Assembly (NCBI RefSeq): GCF_003666685.1 | Contig: NZ_RCIZ01000018.1 | Coordinates: 1-45,193 of the forward strand | Length of the DNA stretch: 45,193 nucleotides | From: Mesorhizobium sp. YM1C-6-2 | GTDB lineage: Bacteria > Pseudomonadota > Alphaproteobacteria > Rhizobiales > Rhizobiaceae | Direction: 5' to 3' | Part shown: one piece after another, positions 1-8,116 of the stretch | Numbering within the stretch: the stretch's first letter is position 1 | Layout of the letters: every line of letters starts with the position of its first letter | Notes under the pieces: generated by a model | What the model was told of the DNA's origin: nothing | Seen by the model: the letters and a program-made list of their open reading frames with translations, nothing else | Database searches by the model: none | Translations under genes and position numbers: made by a program

Positions 1-27
1 CTAATTCGATTTTTCGCTGGCACGGTG

Positions 28-189
28 ATGCGGGTCCTCGCCGGCCTGGCGCTTCTTCTGCTCCTCATCACCAGCCAATGCGTCTGGCGATCGCGGCAAC
101 TTGTCGACCGGCCGGAAGTGATTTCCGGGCTTGTCGGATCGCCGATCTCGCGTCAGCAAATAAACGGGTATGCACTGGACGCGCATTGA
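28..189 (+). CDS. Small membrane-anchored hypothetical, open at left edge
   Basis: This is a short plus-strand reading frame: ATG at 28, then a Leu-rich hydrophobic stretch (residues 3-14) and a polar tail ending at TGA 187-189, 53 residues in all. The frame stays open upstream to base 1, so it could be the C-terminal end of a longer gene cut by the window edge. The single hydrophobic helix with basic residues after it suggests a membrane-anchored protein. It converges on the phage tail gene cluster, where lysis or accessory genes are common, but nothing identifies a function. No clear ribosome-binding site precedes the ATG. A minus-strand frame over the same bases looks less protein-like. 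Confidence 0.3.
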   Translation: MRVLAGLALLLLLITSQCVWRSRQLVDRPEVISGLVGSPISRQQINGYALDAH

Positions 190-357
190 AATTAGACCAT
201 GCTTATGGAGTGGGCTGGGGGCTCTCGGCTCACAGGCCCGGCTGCTTCACAACCCTGCGCCCACAACGCCGGAGCGGCCGGGCCGCCTATACTCGCGTCC
301 AACAATCTCCGGCTTAGGATGAGCCAGCCACCCGCCAGTTGGGAGAGGCCGGGCCGA

Positions 358-1119
358 TCAGGTCCAACTGATATCGATCTGCCCGCGAGCGCCCGCGCCG
401 CCGGTTCGCCCACCACCGCCAGAGGAGCCAGAGGTGCCCGCAGCGCCAATGTTCAACGTCAGGATTGCGCCGGGAGTTAGCTGCCCAACGGTGTAGGTCT
501 TGCGGACATAAGCGCCGGAACCGCCGCCACCACCAGTTCTTGAGCCGGACAGGATACCGCCCGAGCCTCCGCCGCCCGGTGCATTGCCGGTCAATCCGTT
601 GTTGCTGAAACCGTTGCCACTGTTCGTGGGAGGCGGCAACGCGCCGTCACCGCCGTTCGGGCCGGGGCAATCGCCACCATGCCCGTTGCCATCTGCGTTT
701 CCAGCTTCACCATTGGTGTTTGTGTCACCGCCAGACGCCGTGCCGCCCGAACCACCCGCGGCCGAACCGCTATTCGAACCTGTACCGCCAGAGCCGCCGC
801 CGGCCGATAGCCCGCCCGTGCAAGTCGATGCGCCACCCGCGCCGCCGTTGCCAGCACCCGACGTCGCCGCGCCGCCAGCGCCGCCGCCACCCCCGTACAG
901 GTCGATGATAAGCGACGTTGAATAGTTCGGGACGACGAAGCTGTCAGCGCCCGGCGTCGTGAACGATTGCGATCCAGACGGATCGAAACTGTTCAACAAC
1001 TCCTCCCAGACCCCCGAAACCTTCACATAGGCCTGCGAAACAGGCTTCCAAACTCCGCCAACTTTCACGTAAGGCGTGGCGTCTTTCCATGCGCCCGAGA
1101 CTTTTACTCCGATGCTCAT
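358..1119 (-). CDS. Glycine-rich phage tail/receptor-type protein
   Basis: A 253-residue structural-type protein at the distal end of the tail cluster. The N-terminus (about 1-40) carries three tandem copies of a short VKVxGxWK unit. A short globular stretch follows (about 45-75), and then about 150 residues of low-complexity Gly/Ser/Ala/Asn sequence typical of glycine-rich phage tail adhesins, ending in a hydrophobic beta-like segment. It starts 3 bases after the stop of the preceding fibre-like gene, so the two are co-transcribed. The role in host recognition is inferred from composition and position; no specific family is assigned. The TGG-anchored N-terminal repeat probably attaches it to the tail. 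Confidence 0.6.
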   Translation of the reverse strand: MSIGVKVSGAWKDATPYVKVGGVWKPVSQAYVKVSGVWEELLNSFDPSGSQSFTTPGADSFVVPNYSTSLIIDLYGGGGGAGGAATSGAGNGGAGGASTCTGGLSAGGGSGGTGSNSGSAAGGSGGTASGGDTNTNGEAGNADGNGHGGDCPGPNGGDGALPPPTNSGNGFSNNGLTGNAPGGGGSGGILSGSRTGGGGGSGAYVRKTYTVGQLTPGAILTLNIGAAGTSGSSGGGGRTGGAGARGQIDISWT

Positions 1120-1122
1120 GGT

Positions 1123-1659
1123 TCAAGCCGTGTATTTGAGGTGGACATCACCATCGGCGCCCCCAGACGGATCGCTGGTCGAGATCGTCACGGCGCGTGT
1201 AGCCATGGATCCGATGCCCAACGTAGTCCGCTGAGCGGCTGCGTCAGCGTCGTCGATCAGAGCGCGGCCCGCAGCGGTTATCGTGCCAATCGCAGCCGCA
1301 GAAGACGAGGTGTAGTACGTGAACCGATCGGCCGCCCATGTCTGCCCGGCAAGTGTCGTGAGCTTTGCGGCAACCGGCTGATATATCGTGTCGAAATAGG
1401 TCTTCAACGTGGCCTTGATATTGGCCCACGTCACCTTCTTCAGGACGTTCGATGCCGCGCTATCGTTGATCGGCAGCGTGTCCGCGTCCACAGGCGTCGT
1501 CTTGCCCGTGGCGGCCGTTAGATCGCTAGCCAGCAGCGCACTATCCGCCAGGTCCTTGATGCGCTGACGAACCTTGGCCGGAGTGACGTCGCCCGTCGTG
1601 TTGTCATTAATGTAGGTATCGGCGTCAGCGTTTAGCTGCGCGCGCGTGCGTATCGTCAT
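1123..1659 (-). CDS. Phage tail fibre/structural protein
   Basis: A 178-residue protein just downstream of the tape-measure gene. The N-terminus has a conserved-looking segment with an NDNTTGDVTPAKVR motif and IKDLADS, seen in many phage fibre-like proteins, followed by Ala/Thr/Asp-rich sequence with beta-like repeats such as AAAIGTITAAGRALIDDADAAAQ and ending in a short basic tail. The motif near residues 140-150 (AAQRTTLGIG) is the common repeat of phage tail fibres. GAGGGA lies upstream of the ATG at a normal distance. The next gene begins 3 bases after its stop. The structural role is well supported; the exact tail part is not. Confidence 0.65.
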   Translation of the reverse strand: MTIRTRAQLNADADTYINDNTTGDVTPAKVRQRIKDLADSALLASDLTAATGKTTPVDADTLPINDSAASNVLKKVTWANIKATLKTYFDTIYQPVAAKLTTLAGQTWAADRFTYYTSSSAAAIGTITAAGRALIDDADAAAQRTTLGIGSMATRAVTISTSDPSGGADGDVHLKYTA

Positions 1660-1694
1660 TTGATGTTCCCTCTTGATTTTGAATAAGCGAAGTG

Positions 1695-1720
1695 ACCCTC
1701 CGCCCTGAGCGGCAGAGGGT
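1695..1720. other. Intergenic hairpin between tape-measure and fibre genes
   Basis: The arms ACCCTC (1695-1700) and GAGGGT (1715-1720) form a short stem with partial extra pairing inside. It lies in the 88-base gap between the tape-measure stop and the fibre start. No U-run follows on the minus strand, so it is not a typical Rho-independent terminator. It may be an attenuating or RNA-stabilising hairpin. Confidence 0.3.
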
Positions 1721-1747
1721 TGGTGCTGCAGTGGTGGATGGAGGCGC

Positions 1748-3955
1748 CTAGCCGCTTGTCATCTGCTGGCGTTGTTTGCCCTTATCGTAGGCCTTCAGCC
1801 CATTCGCTGTGACTTGCTGCGCCTGAGCGCGCGCACGCCGATCGACGGCAGCTTGCCAGTTGCCATCCTGGTCGACCCAAACGCGAATGTCGGCGATGCC
1901 GGCGTTGTTGTCGTTGGCAGCACGCCTACCGGGAGACGGAACGCTAGGCATACCTACAGGGCCGCCCGCGGAGTAGCCACGCAACCGCATAGCCTCAACA
2001 GCGCCGACTCCCCCATGGCGTCGTACGTCGTCCTGGCTGAAAACCACCTCGCCCTTATGGACGATGCCAGCCGCCTTCTTGCGCGGGCCGGGGCCCGTGT
2101 AGCCGCCCGAGTCGTACAGACCACCGCCTGGAGCAGCCGGAAAGGCACCAGCGCCAAAGGCGCCCGAAATCAATGCTCCAAATATACCGCTGCCACCCGC
2201 ACCATTGATTTGGAACAGCGCATCGAGCACGTTGTTGATCAAAGTGTCGGCGATGCGGCCCAGCGCATTATTCAGCGCCTCCGCGGCACTCGTGCCGTTG
2301 CGCAAATCCGAGATAAATCCACCAAAAACATCCTTTCCGAGATCGGCCATGTCCTGCGCGCGCTCGCGGATTAAGTCTTGGCTTTCCGCGAGCCGCTCGG
2401 CATCCACCGTCGCCTGCGCATATGACGTCGCCAGGCTATCGATCGACGCCCTTACCTGCGGGGTAAGCTCCACCTTGGCGGCAAGCGCGGCATTCTCTAG
2501 TTCGGCTACCGCTCTCGCCTTCTCAAGCGCGAAGCCGTAGTCGTTGATCAGCGGATTAAGGCCAGCCATTGCGGCCGTCTCAGCCTGTATCGCCGCAGTG
2601 CGCTCCTTGATCTGCGCAGTCTCGCGCTCCCATTCATTGCGGCGGGACTTCTTGTCTTTGTCGTCGCCGTCGAGTTTGTAGTTCTTCAGGCTCACAGGTT
2701 TCGCTGGCGTCGACACAGGAGAAAGCGGGTTGAACGGAACCATGCCGTTGATGGCGTTGCGCACGTCTGCGTCATTGCCGGATCCCGCGGAGGCGTTGAT
2801 GGCGTTGATCGCCGCCTGCACCTCGGCGAGCCGAGCGAGGGCCTCTGTGTTATCCGCACTGAGTTCGACGTTCCGCTCGATCGCAGCTTGCAGAAGTTCG
2901 ACCTCGCGCTGCAGGACATCAACCTTCTGCTCGGCAGTCGTCGTATCGAGGAAGAAATCTCCAGCAGCATCAGCGGCGCCAACCAGGTCACCGTTGGCCA
3001 GAGCTTCCTTGACAGCCAGATACGCCTTAACCCACCGGTTCCAATCCTCGATCGTTTTGTTGATCTTGCTGGCTATGCCGGCCAGTTCGTCCTCAACAAA
3101 TCCAAGGTCAATCGAATTGATGGCCTTTGCGATCTGGTCGAGCGCATTGGCAAGCTTCTTGGATGAATCCGTACCCTCATCGATCTTGCCGACTGCGTCG
3201 ACAAGTGAGTTGTAAATCTTGGTGAAACCGGCCGACACAGTCAGCGTCGACGACGCGACCTTTTCCTCCAGAACCACAGAGCCGGCTTGGAAGGCATCAA
3301 AGAATGCTTTGGTCGGAACCTTGCCTGCCTTCACAAGCTGAGTGAGCTTGCCGACGTCGCCGCCAGCCTCCTCAAGGCCGGCCGCAACAGCCTGCAGCAA
3401 TGGGTACGCGCCGTCGATAAGGCTGTTATATTCCTGCGCCTGCACGACGTTGCCGCCAAGCAACTGACTCAACTGCAGCAGCGCACCGGACGCCTCTGTG
3501 GCGGACTTACCGGACACGCGAAGCGCAACGCCAACGTTGTTGGTGAACTTCTCAAGATCAGCCTGGCTCGCGCCAAGATTCTCCGCGGCCATGCTGGCGC
3601 GGCTATACAAAGTGACCATGTCCTCAAGCGGCACAGCGTTCTTTTGCGCGCTGTCGAAAAGACGGTCGTAAACCTTCTTTAGTTCGACACCCTCAAGGCC
3701 TGTCACCCTCAGCGCATTCAGAATGCGCGTGGAGGTGTCCAGCAACTGTTGTGCGCCGCGGATGCCGCCCGCAACAGCGAAAGCTCCGGCGATCTTAGTG
3801 CCAAGCGCGGCGAACGACGTGCTCGCCAGTTTGTTCATTCGAACGAAGCGCGACTCAATGGCCTTCGCGCGTTTGTTGGCTGTTCCGTTCGCTCTCGCGA
3901 GGGCTTTGTCGAACTTGTCGATCTTGGCCTCGAGCGCGACGACGAGCCGCTGCAT
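1748..3955 (-). CDS. Phage tail tape-measure protein
   Basis: A 735-residue tape-measure protein that sets tail length during assembly. The N-terminal third matches the tape-measure N-terminal domain: a helical start, a hydrophobic segment (about 45-65), then the characteristic block with RILNALRVTG, LYSRASMAAENLGAS, GGNVVQAQEYNSLIDGAYPL and KAGKVPTKAFFDAF. A long helical middle region follows, then a hydrophobic segment (LINNVLDALFQINGAGGSG) and a Gly-rich C-terminus with the YDSGGYTGPGPRKKAAGIVHKGEVVFS-like motif (given here only in part, GGYTGPG and HKGEVVF) common at tape-measure ends. The ATG at 3955 is chosen over an upstream frame extension because it begins one base after the stop of the preceding small gene. 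Confidence 0.9.
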   Translation of the reverse strand: MQRLVVALEAKIDKFDKALARANGTANKRAKAIESRFVRMNKLASTSFAALGTKIAGAFAVAGGIRGAQQLLDTSTRILNALRVTGLEGVELKKVYDRLFDSAQKNAVPLEDMVTLYSRASMAAENLGASQADLEKFTNNVGVALRVSGKSATEASGALLQLSQLLGGNVVQAQEYNSLIDGAYPLLQAVAAGLEEAGGDVGKLTQLVKAGKVPTKAFFDAFQAGSVVLEEKVASSTLTVSAGFTKIYNSLVDAVGKIDEGTDSSKKLANALDQIAKAINSIDLGFVEDELAGIASKINKTIEDWNRWVKAYLAVKEALANGDLVGAADAAGDFFLDTTTAEQKVDVLQREVELLQAAIERNVELSADNTEALARLAEVQAAINAINASAGSGNDADVRNAINGMVPFNPLSPVSTPAKPVSLKNYKLDGDDKDKKSRRNEWERETAQIKERTAAIQAETAAMAGLNPLINDYGFALEKARAVAELENAALAAKVELTPQVRASIDSLATSYAQATVDAERLAESQDLIRERAQDMADLGKDVFGGFISDLRNGTSAAEALNNALGRIADTLINNVLDALFQINGAGGSGIFGALISGAFGAGAFPAAPGGGLYDSGGYTGPGPRKKAAGIVHKGEVVFSQDDVRRHGGVGAVEAMRLRGYSAGGPVGMPSVPSPGRRAANDNNAGIADIRVWVDQDGNWQAAVDRRARAQAQQVTANGLKAYDKGKQRQQMTSG

Positions 3956-3956
3956 G

Positions 3957-4157
3957 TCAGTGCTCAATGGAAGCCTCCAGATAATCAGCCAGGAAGCGCA
4001 GGCGCTCTGCGGTAGCCAGTCGGCCGCGGACTGCGTTGCTGGCGCCGATGGCTTCAGCAAGGAAGGCGTCTGAGAGTTCATCGGTGGTGGTACCGCGGCC
4101 TTCAAGATGGCGCGCAAGTGCACTCGCTGCCAGCAAGCAGCGTTGTAAGTTGTCCAT
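3957..4157 (-). CDS. Small phage tail-cluster protein upstream of tape measure
   Basis: A 66-residue, mostly helical, mildly acidic protein. AGGAAA stands 6 bases before the ATG, and the stop (TGA) is one base ahead of the tape-measure ATG, so the two are translationally coupled. A small gene in this slot is usually a tail-assembly chaperone or accessory protein. No family motif is visible, so that role is only inferred from position. Upstream (4158-4256) is a short gap that separates it from the oppositely oriented inserted gene. Confidence 0.65.
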   Translation of the reverse strand: MDNLQRCLLAASALARHLEGRGTTTDELSDAFLAEAIGASNAVRGRLATAERLRFLADYLEASIEH

Positions 4158-4256
4158 GGTAGATTTCCTGTGAGGGGTTGTCCGGTGAGGAAAGCATCGC
4201 CGGCTTTCCTTCTTTCGAGATTTAAGCGATGATCTACTTTGGGACGGGAGGGATCA

Positions 4257-5180
4257 ATGCGTATAGAACAACGCCGAATTATAAATATCGATCACTATCT
4301 TGCTGAAATTCCAAATGGGACGGAGATCCGCATAGTTACCGATGTTACGGGGCTCCCGGCGGCGACTTTGACGCGAGTAGGCTTATCCAATAACTCAGCG
4401 AATGGGACCAAAATACTCCCTTCAATCGTCGGACCTATTTCCAGATTCAACAGCGAAGGCAAATGGCTTGTGCATCGAGATCAGCCAAAAGAGTCTCGGT
4501 ACATTCGCACGGTCAAATGGAAATGGAGACAGTGGATTGGTCGGAACCAATACGAGGAGCACGAGGACTTTCGTGACGTAAACCGTGACTGCTATCCAAG
4601 AGAGTTGATCGATCCGCCATCCATAGAATTTCAAGTGGTCACGGTGGCGAACCGCAAGCTAATTGCGTCGCCAACCATAGTGGCTACCGCAGCCAATCAC
4701 GAGGCAATTAAGCACATCATCAATCTTCATCTTGAGGCTTTCGGTGTTTGCGACCTAATCACCGAAGATATCCACCTATATCAGCCGCCGCAGACACAAA
4801 GCGTAAATTGGAAGCTGTTGCCGCCAGGCCAATATCCATGGCCGCAGCTTCGAGAAAACATCGGTCAGGTGCTACGCCGAGCCTCCGACAACACCATAGC
4901 GGTGATTATGGACAGGGCCGAGACTATCCGCGGGCACGGACCTAGTCGGATTTTTGTGGGTCAAGGAGGGTTCAATGATTACCTTGCCTATGAATTCGCT
5001 TCGAGTGGAACTGTCGTCCTAGAGAGCATCCGCCGAGATAATGCCATCTACGTCTTCGGCGACAACTGGCAAGAAGTGTCGCAACTATCGAAGGCGCAGG
5101 TGCTCAGCGGCAACCACCACCAAGATCGCATCATTCATGCGGGCGGGTGGAAGGATAGGCTTGCCGAGGCCTTGGCCTAG
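4257..5180 (+). CDS. Unknown 307-aa 'moron' gene in opposite orientation
   Basis: A 307-residue protein that I do not recognise. The ATG at 4257 follows GGAGG with a 5-base spacer; a TTG 18 bases earlier in the same frame is a weaker start. It is soluble-looking, with no signal peptide or membrane segment. It is mixed alpha/beta, with a Trp-rich basic stretch near 85-95 (KWKWRQW) and no obvious Walker, nuclease or HTH motif. It is the only substantial plus-strand gene within the minus-strand morphogenesis cluster, is visibly richer in A/T than its neighbours (especially the first 60 bases), and its stop codon overlaps the stop of the convergent phage gene. This is the profile of a phage moron: an independently expressed cargo gene, often for host defence or superinfection exclusion. 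Function unknown. Confidence 0.75.
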   Translation: MRIEQRRIINIDHYLAEIPNGTEIRIVTDVTGLPAATLTRVGLSNNSANGTKILPSIVGPISRFNSEGKWLVHRDQPKESRYIRTVKWKWRQWIGRNQYEEHEDFRDVNRDCYPRELIDPPSIEFQVVTVANRKLIASPTIVATAANHEAIKHIINLHLEAFGVCDLITEDIHLYQPPQTQSVNWKLLPPGQYPWPQLRENIGQVLRRASDNTIAVIMDRAETIRGHGPSRIFVGQGGFNDYLAYEFASSGTVVLESIRRDNAIYVFGDNWQEVSQLSKAQVLSGNHHQDRIIHAGGWKDRLAEALA

Positions 5181-5542
5181 GCAAGCCTAAACCCCTCCGC
5201 TGCCCGCAGGGCCAAGCACCGCGGCTGTAACGAAGGTGGCATGTTCGCCCAGTCGCGGCGAACCTGTGCAATTTCATCCTCATCGAGTTCGCCCATCTCA
5301 AAGAGTGCGTCGGTTTCATCACGGCCGGAGGGAGAGTTCATGTCGCGCTCAAACCACCACCAGGCCACCGGCCGTGATCCTGCCGCCCGCGGCAAAGCCA
5401 TCAGGTAATCGCGATAGCGCTCCCAAGCTTGCCGCATCTCTTCATCGGTCTTGTCAGATAGCCAACCGATTTCGAGATCCATCTCGATATCCCATTCCGG
5501 CACCGCAGCCTTACGGCGATCTACACGCTTGCGAACCGGCAT
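5177..5542 (-). CDS. Hypothetical phage protein next to small terminase
   Basis: A 121-residue protein with a basic N-terminus and an acidic Trp-rich middle (RPVAWWWFERDM near residue 60). Its ATG directly follows the TAA of the small terminase (TAAATG), so it is co-transcribed with it. It has no recognisable motif. In a complete phage the large terminase would be expected to follow; here the next gene is the inserted plus-strand one, whose stop overlaps this gene's stop. It may bind a packaging component, but that is only inferred from neighbourhood. Confidence 0.65.
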   Translation of the reverse strand: MPVRKRVDRRKAAVPEWDIEMDLEIGWLSDKTDEEMRQAWERYRDYLMALPRAAGSRPVAWWWFERDMNSPSGRDETDALFEMGELDEDEIAQVRRDWANMPPSLQPRCLALRAAEGFRLA

Positions 5543-5899
5543 TTAGCGTCGTGCTCCATAGTCTCGCGTCCTGGCCATCCGCGGCGATTCTGGCGGCGGC
5601 TCGACGTCGAGGGCAAGTTCCCGAATGAGGCGCGCGAAGCCGATGCGCGAGTCGCGCTCAATGGCGATCTCGGGCCGCGGTTTCGGCTGACCAAAACGGT
5701 CGGTGTAAGTCATGCCATCGCTATCGATGATGGTACGGGCCGCCTGGCACCGGTCCCATGCTTCGGCCGCGAGAGTGAGCAGCCGGACGTGGTGTGGCTC
5801 CAGTTCGTACTCGTCAAGCACCGTTTTGAACCATTTCGCCGTGGTTTTATCGAGGTGCGCAGGCGGCCTAAGCGCCGCAACGCCTTTCTTTTCCGGCAT
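5543..5899 (-). CDS. P27-family phage terminase small subunit
   Basis: A 118-residue DNA-packaging recognition subunit. It shows the P27-type pattern: a Pro-rich basic start (RPPAHLDKTTAKWF), a helical LEPHHVRLLTLAAEAWDRC block, the conserved turn DGMTYTDRFGQPKPRPEIAIERDSR (TDRFGQ..RPEI core), and a C-terminal helix with FARLIRELALD followed by a Pro-rich tail. Start choice: the ATG at 5899 has AGGAG 6 bases upstream; a farther ATG at 5941 lacks this. In working phages this subunit selects DNA for the large terminase, which is missing here. Confidence 0.85.
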   Translation of the reverse strand: MPEKKGVAALRPPAHLDKTTAKWFKTVLDEYELEPHHVRLLTLAAEAWDRCQAARTIIDSDGMTYTDRFGQPKPRPEIAIERDSRIGFARLIRELALDVEPPPESPRMARTRDYGARR

Positions 5900-6012
5900 T
5901 CCGGACTCCTGAATTTTTATTTGAACCGGGGCATGCCGCATGCGTACGAAGGACCCGCACCGTTCCCGCCTTGGGCGATGTGGGAAGGATTGCTTATACC
6001 CCTCCCTCGCCG

Positions 6013-6534
6013 TCAGATGCCGCGCAGCCGGTGCTGCCGCTCCGCCTTCTCACGCAGCCGGCGCAGGGCGCTGCTGGCGTTGTCAGGCGCGGCCGTGCGC
6101 GACAGGGAAGCGCTGGTGTCATCGCCATACGCGCCCCAAACCACTAGCGACAACTCATGAAGCCGCGCCTCGGTAATCAGACGGCGCGGCATGTCGTCAG
6201 TGTCCGACCACTCTTCAACCATCGAGGAGAAGCCGACGGAAACCTGACCGACATCGGCGCGACCAACCGTAGCCAACGCCTCCTGCCCCATGGGCGAGTC
6301 CGCATTCGGCGTCAGGATGTAGTGAAGACCGATGTTGTCCGAGCGCAACGCGAGTGTTCCGTTCGCCACGCGTCCAAGGGGACGAGCCGAGTCGTGCGAC
6401 CATAGTGCGACGACGTCGGGATGTTCCCGTAGGGATTTGTCGAATGCGCCGCGATCGAACGACTCCTCGAAGAGCCCGCCGATAACTGCGGGCCGGCGCC
6501 ATTGGATCGCATAGCCCGAGATGGTTTCAGCCAT
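6013..6534 (-). CDS. HK97-type prohead protease
   Basis: A 173-residue serine protease that cleaves scaffold and capsid protein during head maturation. Family hallmarks are visible: GYAIQW at the start, FDRGAFDKSL, the catalytic His in LWSHD (H47), the nucleophile Ser in GQVSVGF (S99), and a conserved Glu in LHELSLV (E127), followed by a charged C-terminal helix. Its ATG overlaps the end of the upstream 58-aa gene by 8 bases. The capsid gene that normally follows is absent: next comes a 113-base gap and then the small terminase. The active-site residues look intact, so decay has not reached this gene. Confidence 0.88.
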   Translation of the reverse strand: MAETISGYAIQWRRPAVIGGLFEESFDRGAFDKSLREHPDVVALWSHDSARPLGRVANGTLALRSDNIGLHYILTPNADSPMGQEALATVGRADVGQVSVGFSSMVEEWSDTDDMPRRLITEARLHELSLVVWGAYGDDTSASLSRTAAPDNASSALRRLREKAERQHRLRGI

Positions 6535-6703
6535 TGCGGATCCTGCGCTCGCGTTTGTCGATTTGCAGTTTCCTGGCGAAGTAGATCGCCGATTCCGAGC
6601 GCTCGACGTGCCGCTTTTCGCCCGGCAGTTTGACGAGACGCAAGGTTGGGCGGCGCCGGCCCTTAAGATCGGTGGTGGCGTATTCCCTATGCTCAGCCTG
6701 CAT
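6527..6703 (-). CDS. Small basic phage protein
   Basis: A 58-residue, strongly basic protein. GGGAGG lies 6 bases before the ATG at 6703. It overlaps the end of the upstream gene by 11 bases and the protease start by 8, a tightly coupled arrangement that supports it being real despite its size. The middle segment KGRRRPTLRLVKLPGEKRH and the Arg/Lys-rich C-terminus could bind nucleic acid or a partner in the head-assembly module; no family is recognised. Confidence 0.6.
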   Translation of the reverse strand: MQAEHREYATTDLKGRRRPTLRLVKLPGEKRHVERSESAIYFARKLQIDKRERRIRNG

Positions 6704-7328
6704 AGCCGGCCTCCCGCACTTCTTTGATGTAGCTCCGGATCCGTCGCAGATCCTCGCGATGGTCGCCGAGAAAATGCGGCTTGATCGGGCCAAAGCCGCC
6801 CGTGGAGACACCCTCCGCCTCAACGGCAAGCAGAAGATCGCCAAGCTCTTGGTGGGCAGCATCAACCTGTTCCAGCGCCTTTACGAGATTCCCAACCACG
6901 CGCTCGGCTTCGGGACGGACTGCGGCCGTGACAGCACGACCGGCTTCAGTAGCGAGCGCAACGCGGCGCTTTTGGATTTCGATGACGGCAGCTTCAGCTA
7001 CTGCGATTTTGTGGCGTAGCTCACGGATTTCTTTGCGCTTGGTGGCCTTCGGCGAGGTTTCATCGCCGAGAAGTGCGGCGACCTCCGGATGAAGCTCCGG
7101 GCTGTCATCGGCCTTCAGTTCAAGCTCGAGCACCTTCAACTCGGCCCGATCGTTCCTAACGGCATCGCTAATAGCGATCTCTGCGGCGTCGAGCTTCCCT
7201 AGCTCCGGTACCAGGCCGGATGGCGACGGCACTACGAAATCGTTCGCCGGTTTGCGCCCCGGTACTTTCGCCGGGCCTGGGTGTGTCATCTCGGTCGCGC
7301 GTGCCGCGCGGCGTCCCATGATCGCCAT
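6693..7328 (-). CDS. Coiled-coil phage protein of unknown function
   Basis: A 211-residue protein. Its ATG at 7328 overlaps the stop of the upstream gene by one base (TGATG) and is preceded by GGAG with an 8-base spacer; a longer upstream frame is not needed. Residues about 60-170 are rich in Glu, Lys, Ala and Leu in heptad-like order and probably form a long coiled coil, with a Gly/Pro break at about 185 (GGFGPIKPHF) and a basic C-terminal helix. It is in the same operon as the prohead protease, so a scaffold-like or head-assembly role is possible but unproven. Confidence 0.65.
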   Translation of the reverse strand: MAIMGRRAARATEMTHPGPAKVPGRKPANDFVVPSPSGLVPELGKLDAAEIAISDAVRNDRAELKVLELELKADDSPELHPEVAALLGDETSPKATKRKEIRELRHKIAVAEAAVIEIQKRRVALATEAGRAVTAAVRPEAERVVGNLVKALEQVDAAHQELGDLLLAVEAEGVSTGGFGPIKPHFLGDHREDLRRIRSYIKEVREAGYAG

Positions 7329-7861
7329 CAATTTTTCTCCTTCGGAAACAGTTCCTTGAGAGCGTCGACAAGTGCGGCGCCGTTGATGGTAGTGGAGCGG
7401 CGATGGCCGGTGGATTGCCAGTGGTTCGGAAGCGAACCGACCGGCTGCCAGCGCTTGGTTCCCGCGGCGCTGTGAATCGCAATGGCGGGAAACGCCATGT
7501 CGACCTCGATCTGGTCGCGGCGAAGGACCGACGCATCGTCCTCCAAGACAAGCTGCGCCCACGCGTCCAGGTACTCGCCGGCAGTCGGCAGGTGGACAGG
7601 AGCATCATCGAGTGAAGCACCACCCGGCGTCAGCCCGCGGTATGTGCGCACTGCGTCGGCGGCCTTATGCAAAGGCCCGTCGATCGCCAAGGCGATGACC
7701 AAGGACATAACATCCGACGGCGATAGCTCAGGTGCAGCACCGGGGCCGCCAAGTGGCCATGCGACGCCTTCCTGAAGGCCTCGCGCGGTCGTTTTGGATC
7801 TAGTTCTGGGAAAGCCTAGGTGTCGATCAAGCGACGTAAAGGCGCGATTAGGATTGGCCAT
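7328..7861 (-). CDS. Hypothetical phage protein
   Basis: A 177-residue protein that heads the compact run of coupled genes down to the small terminase. ATG 7861 is preferred because GGGG stands 8 bases upstream; the ATG at 7879 is possible. The N-terminus is basic (RHLGFPRTRSKTTARGLQ), and a helical hydrophobic segment follows (SDVMSLVIALAIDGPLHKAADAVRTY). The C-terminal half is globular with no recognisable motif. Function unknown. Confidence 0.6.
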   Translation of the reverse strand: MANPNRAFTSLDRHLGFPRTRSKTTARGLQEGVAWPLGGPGAAPELSPSDVMSLVIALAIDGPLHKAADAVRTYRGLTPGGASLDDAPVHLPTAGEYLDAWAQLVLEDDASVLRRDQIEVDMAFPAIAIHSAAGTKRWQPVGSLPNHWQSTGHRRSTTINGAALVDALKELFPKEKN

Positions 7862-7902
7862 CCATGTGGCCCCTTTCATGATTAAGAGTTTTAGGTGGAC
7901 AA

Positions 7903-7949
7903 GCAAAAAGAGAACGCCCGCCCTGGCCTACTTGACCAATGAGCGGGCG
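7903..7949 (-). terminator. Candidate Rho-independent terminator
   Basis: On the minus strand the arms CGCCCGC (7949-7943) and GCGGGCG (7921-7915) are followed by TTCTCTTTTT. The 21-base loop is long, so strength is uncertain. It lies between the 308-aa gene and the 177-aa gene and could separate early replication genes from the morphogenesis operon. Confidence 0.4.
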
Positions 7950-8116
7950 ATGGAAAGACGAGCGGGCGCGTTCGCTGCCCTTCCGAAAAGCGCGCCACCT
8001 GGGGGAAGCGCGCAATTGTCGCTGGATGCTGCCCGTGGGTGCGTCCAGCGTCAGGGACCAGCCCTGAAACTGTTCTCTCCCCTTTCCCCGTTGGGGGCAG
8101 GAATTGGGTATGCCCA

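Noticed and set aside
1-186. Minus-strand frame of 61 codons at the left edge
   Set aside because: No ribosome-binding site; the plus-strand frame over the same bases has a clearer hydrophobic helix.
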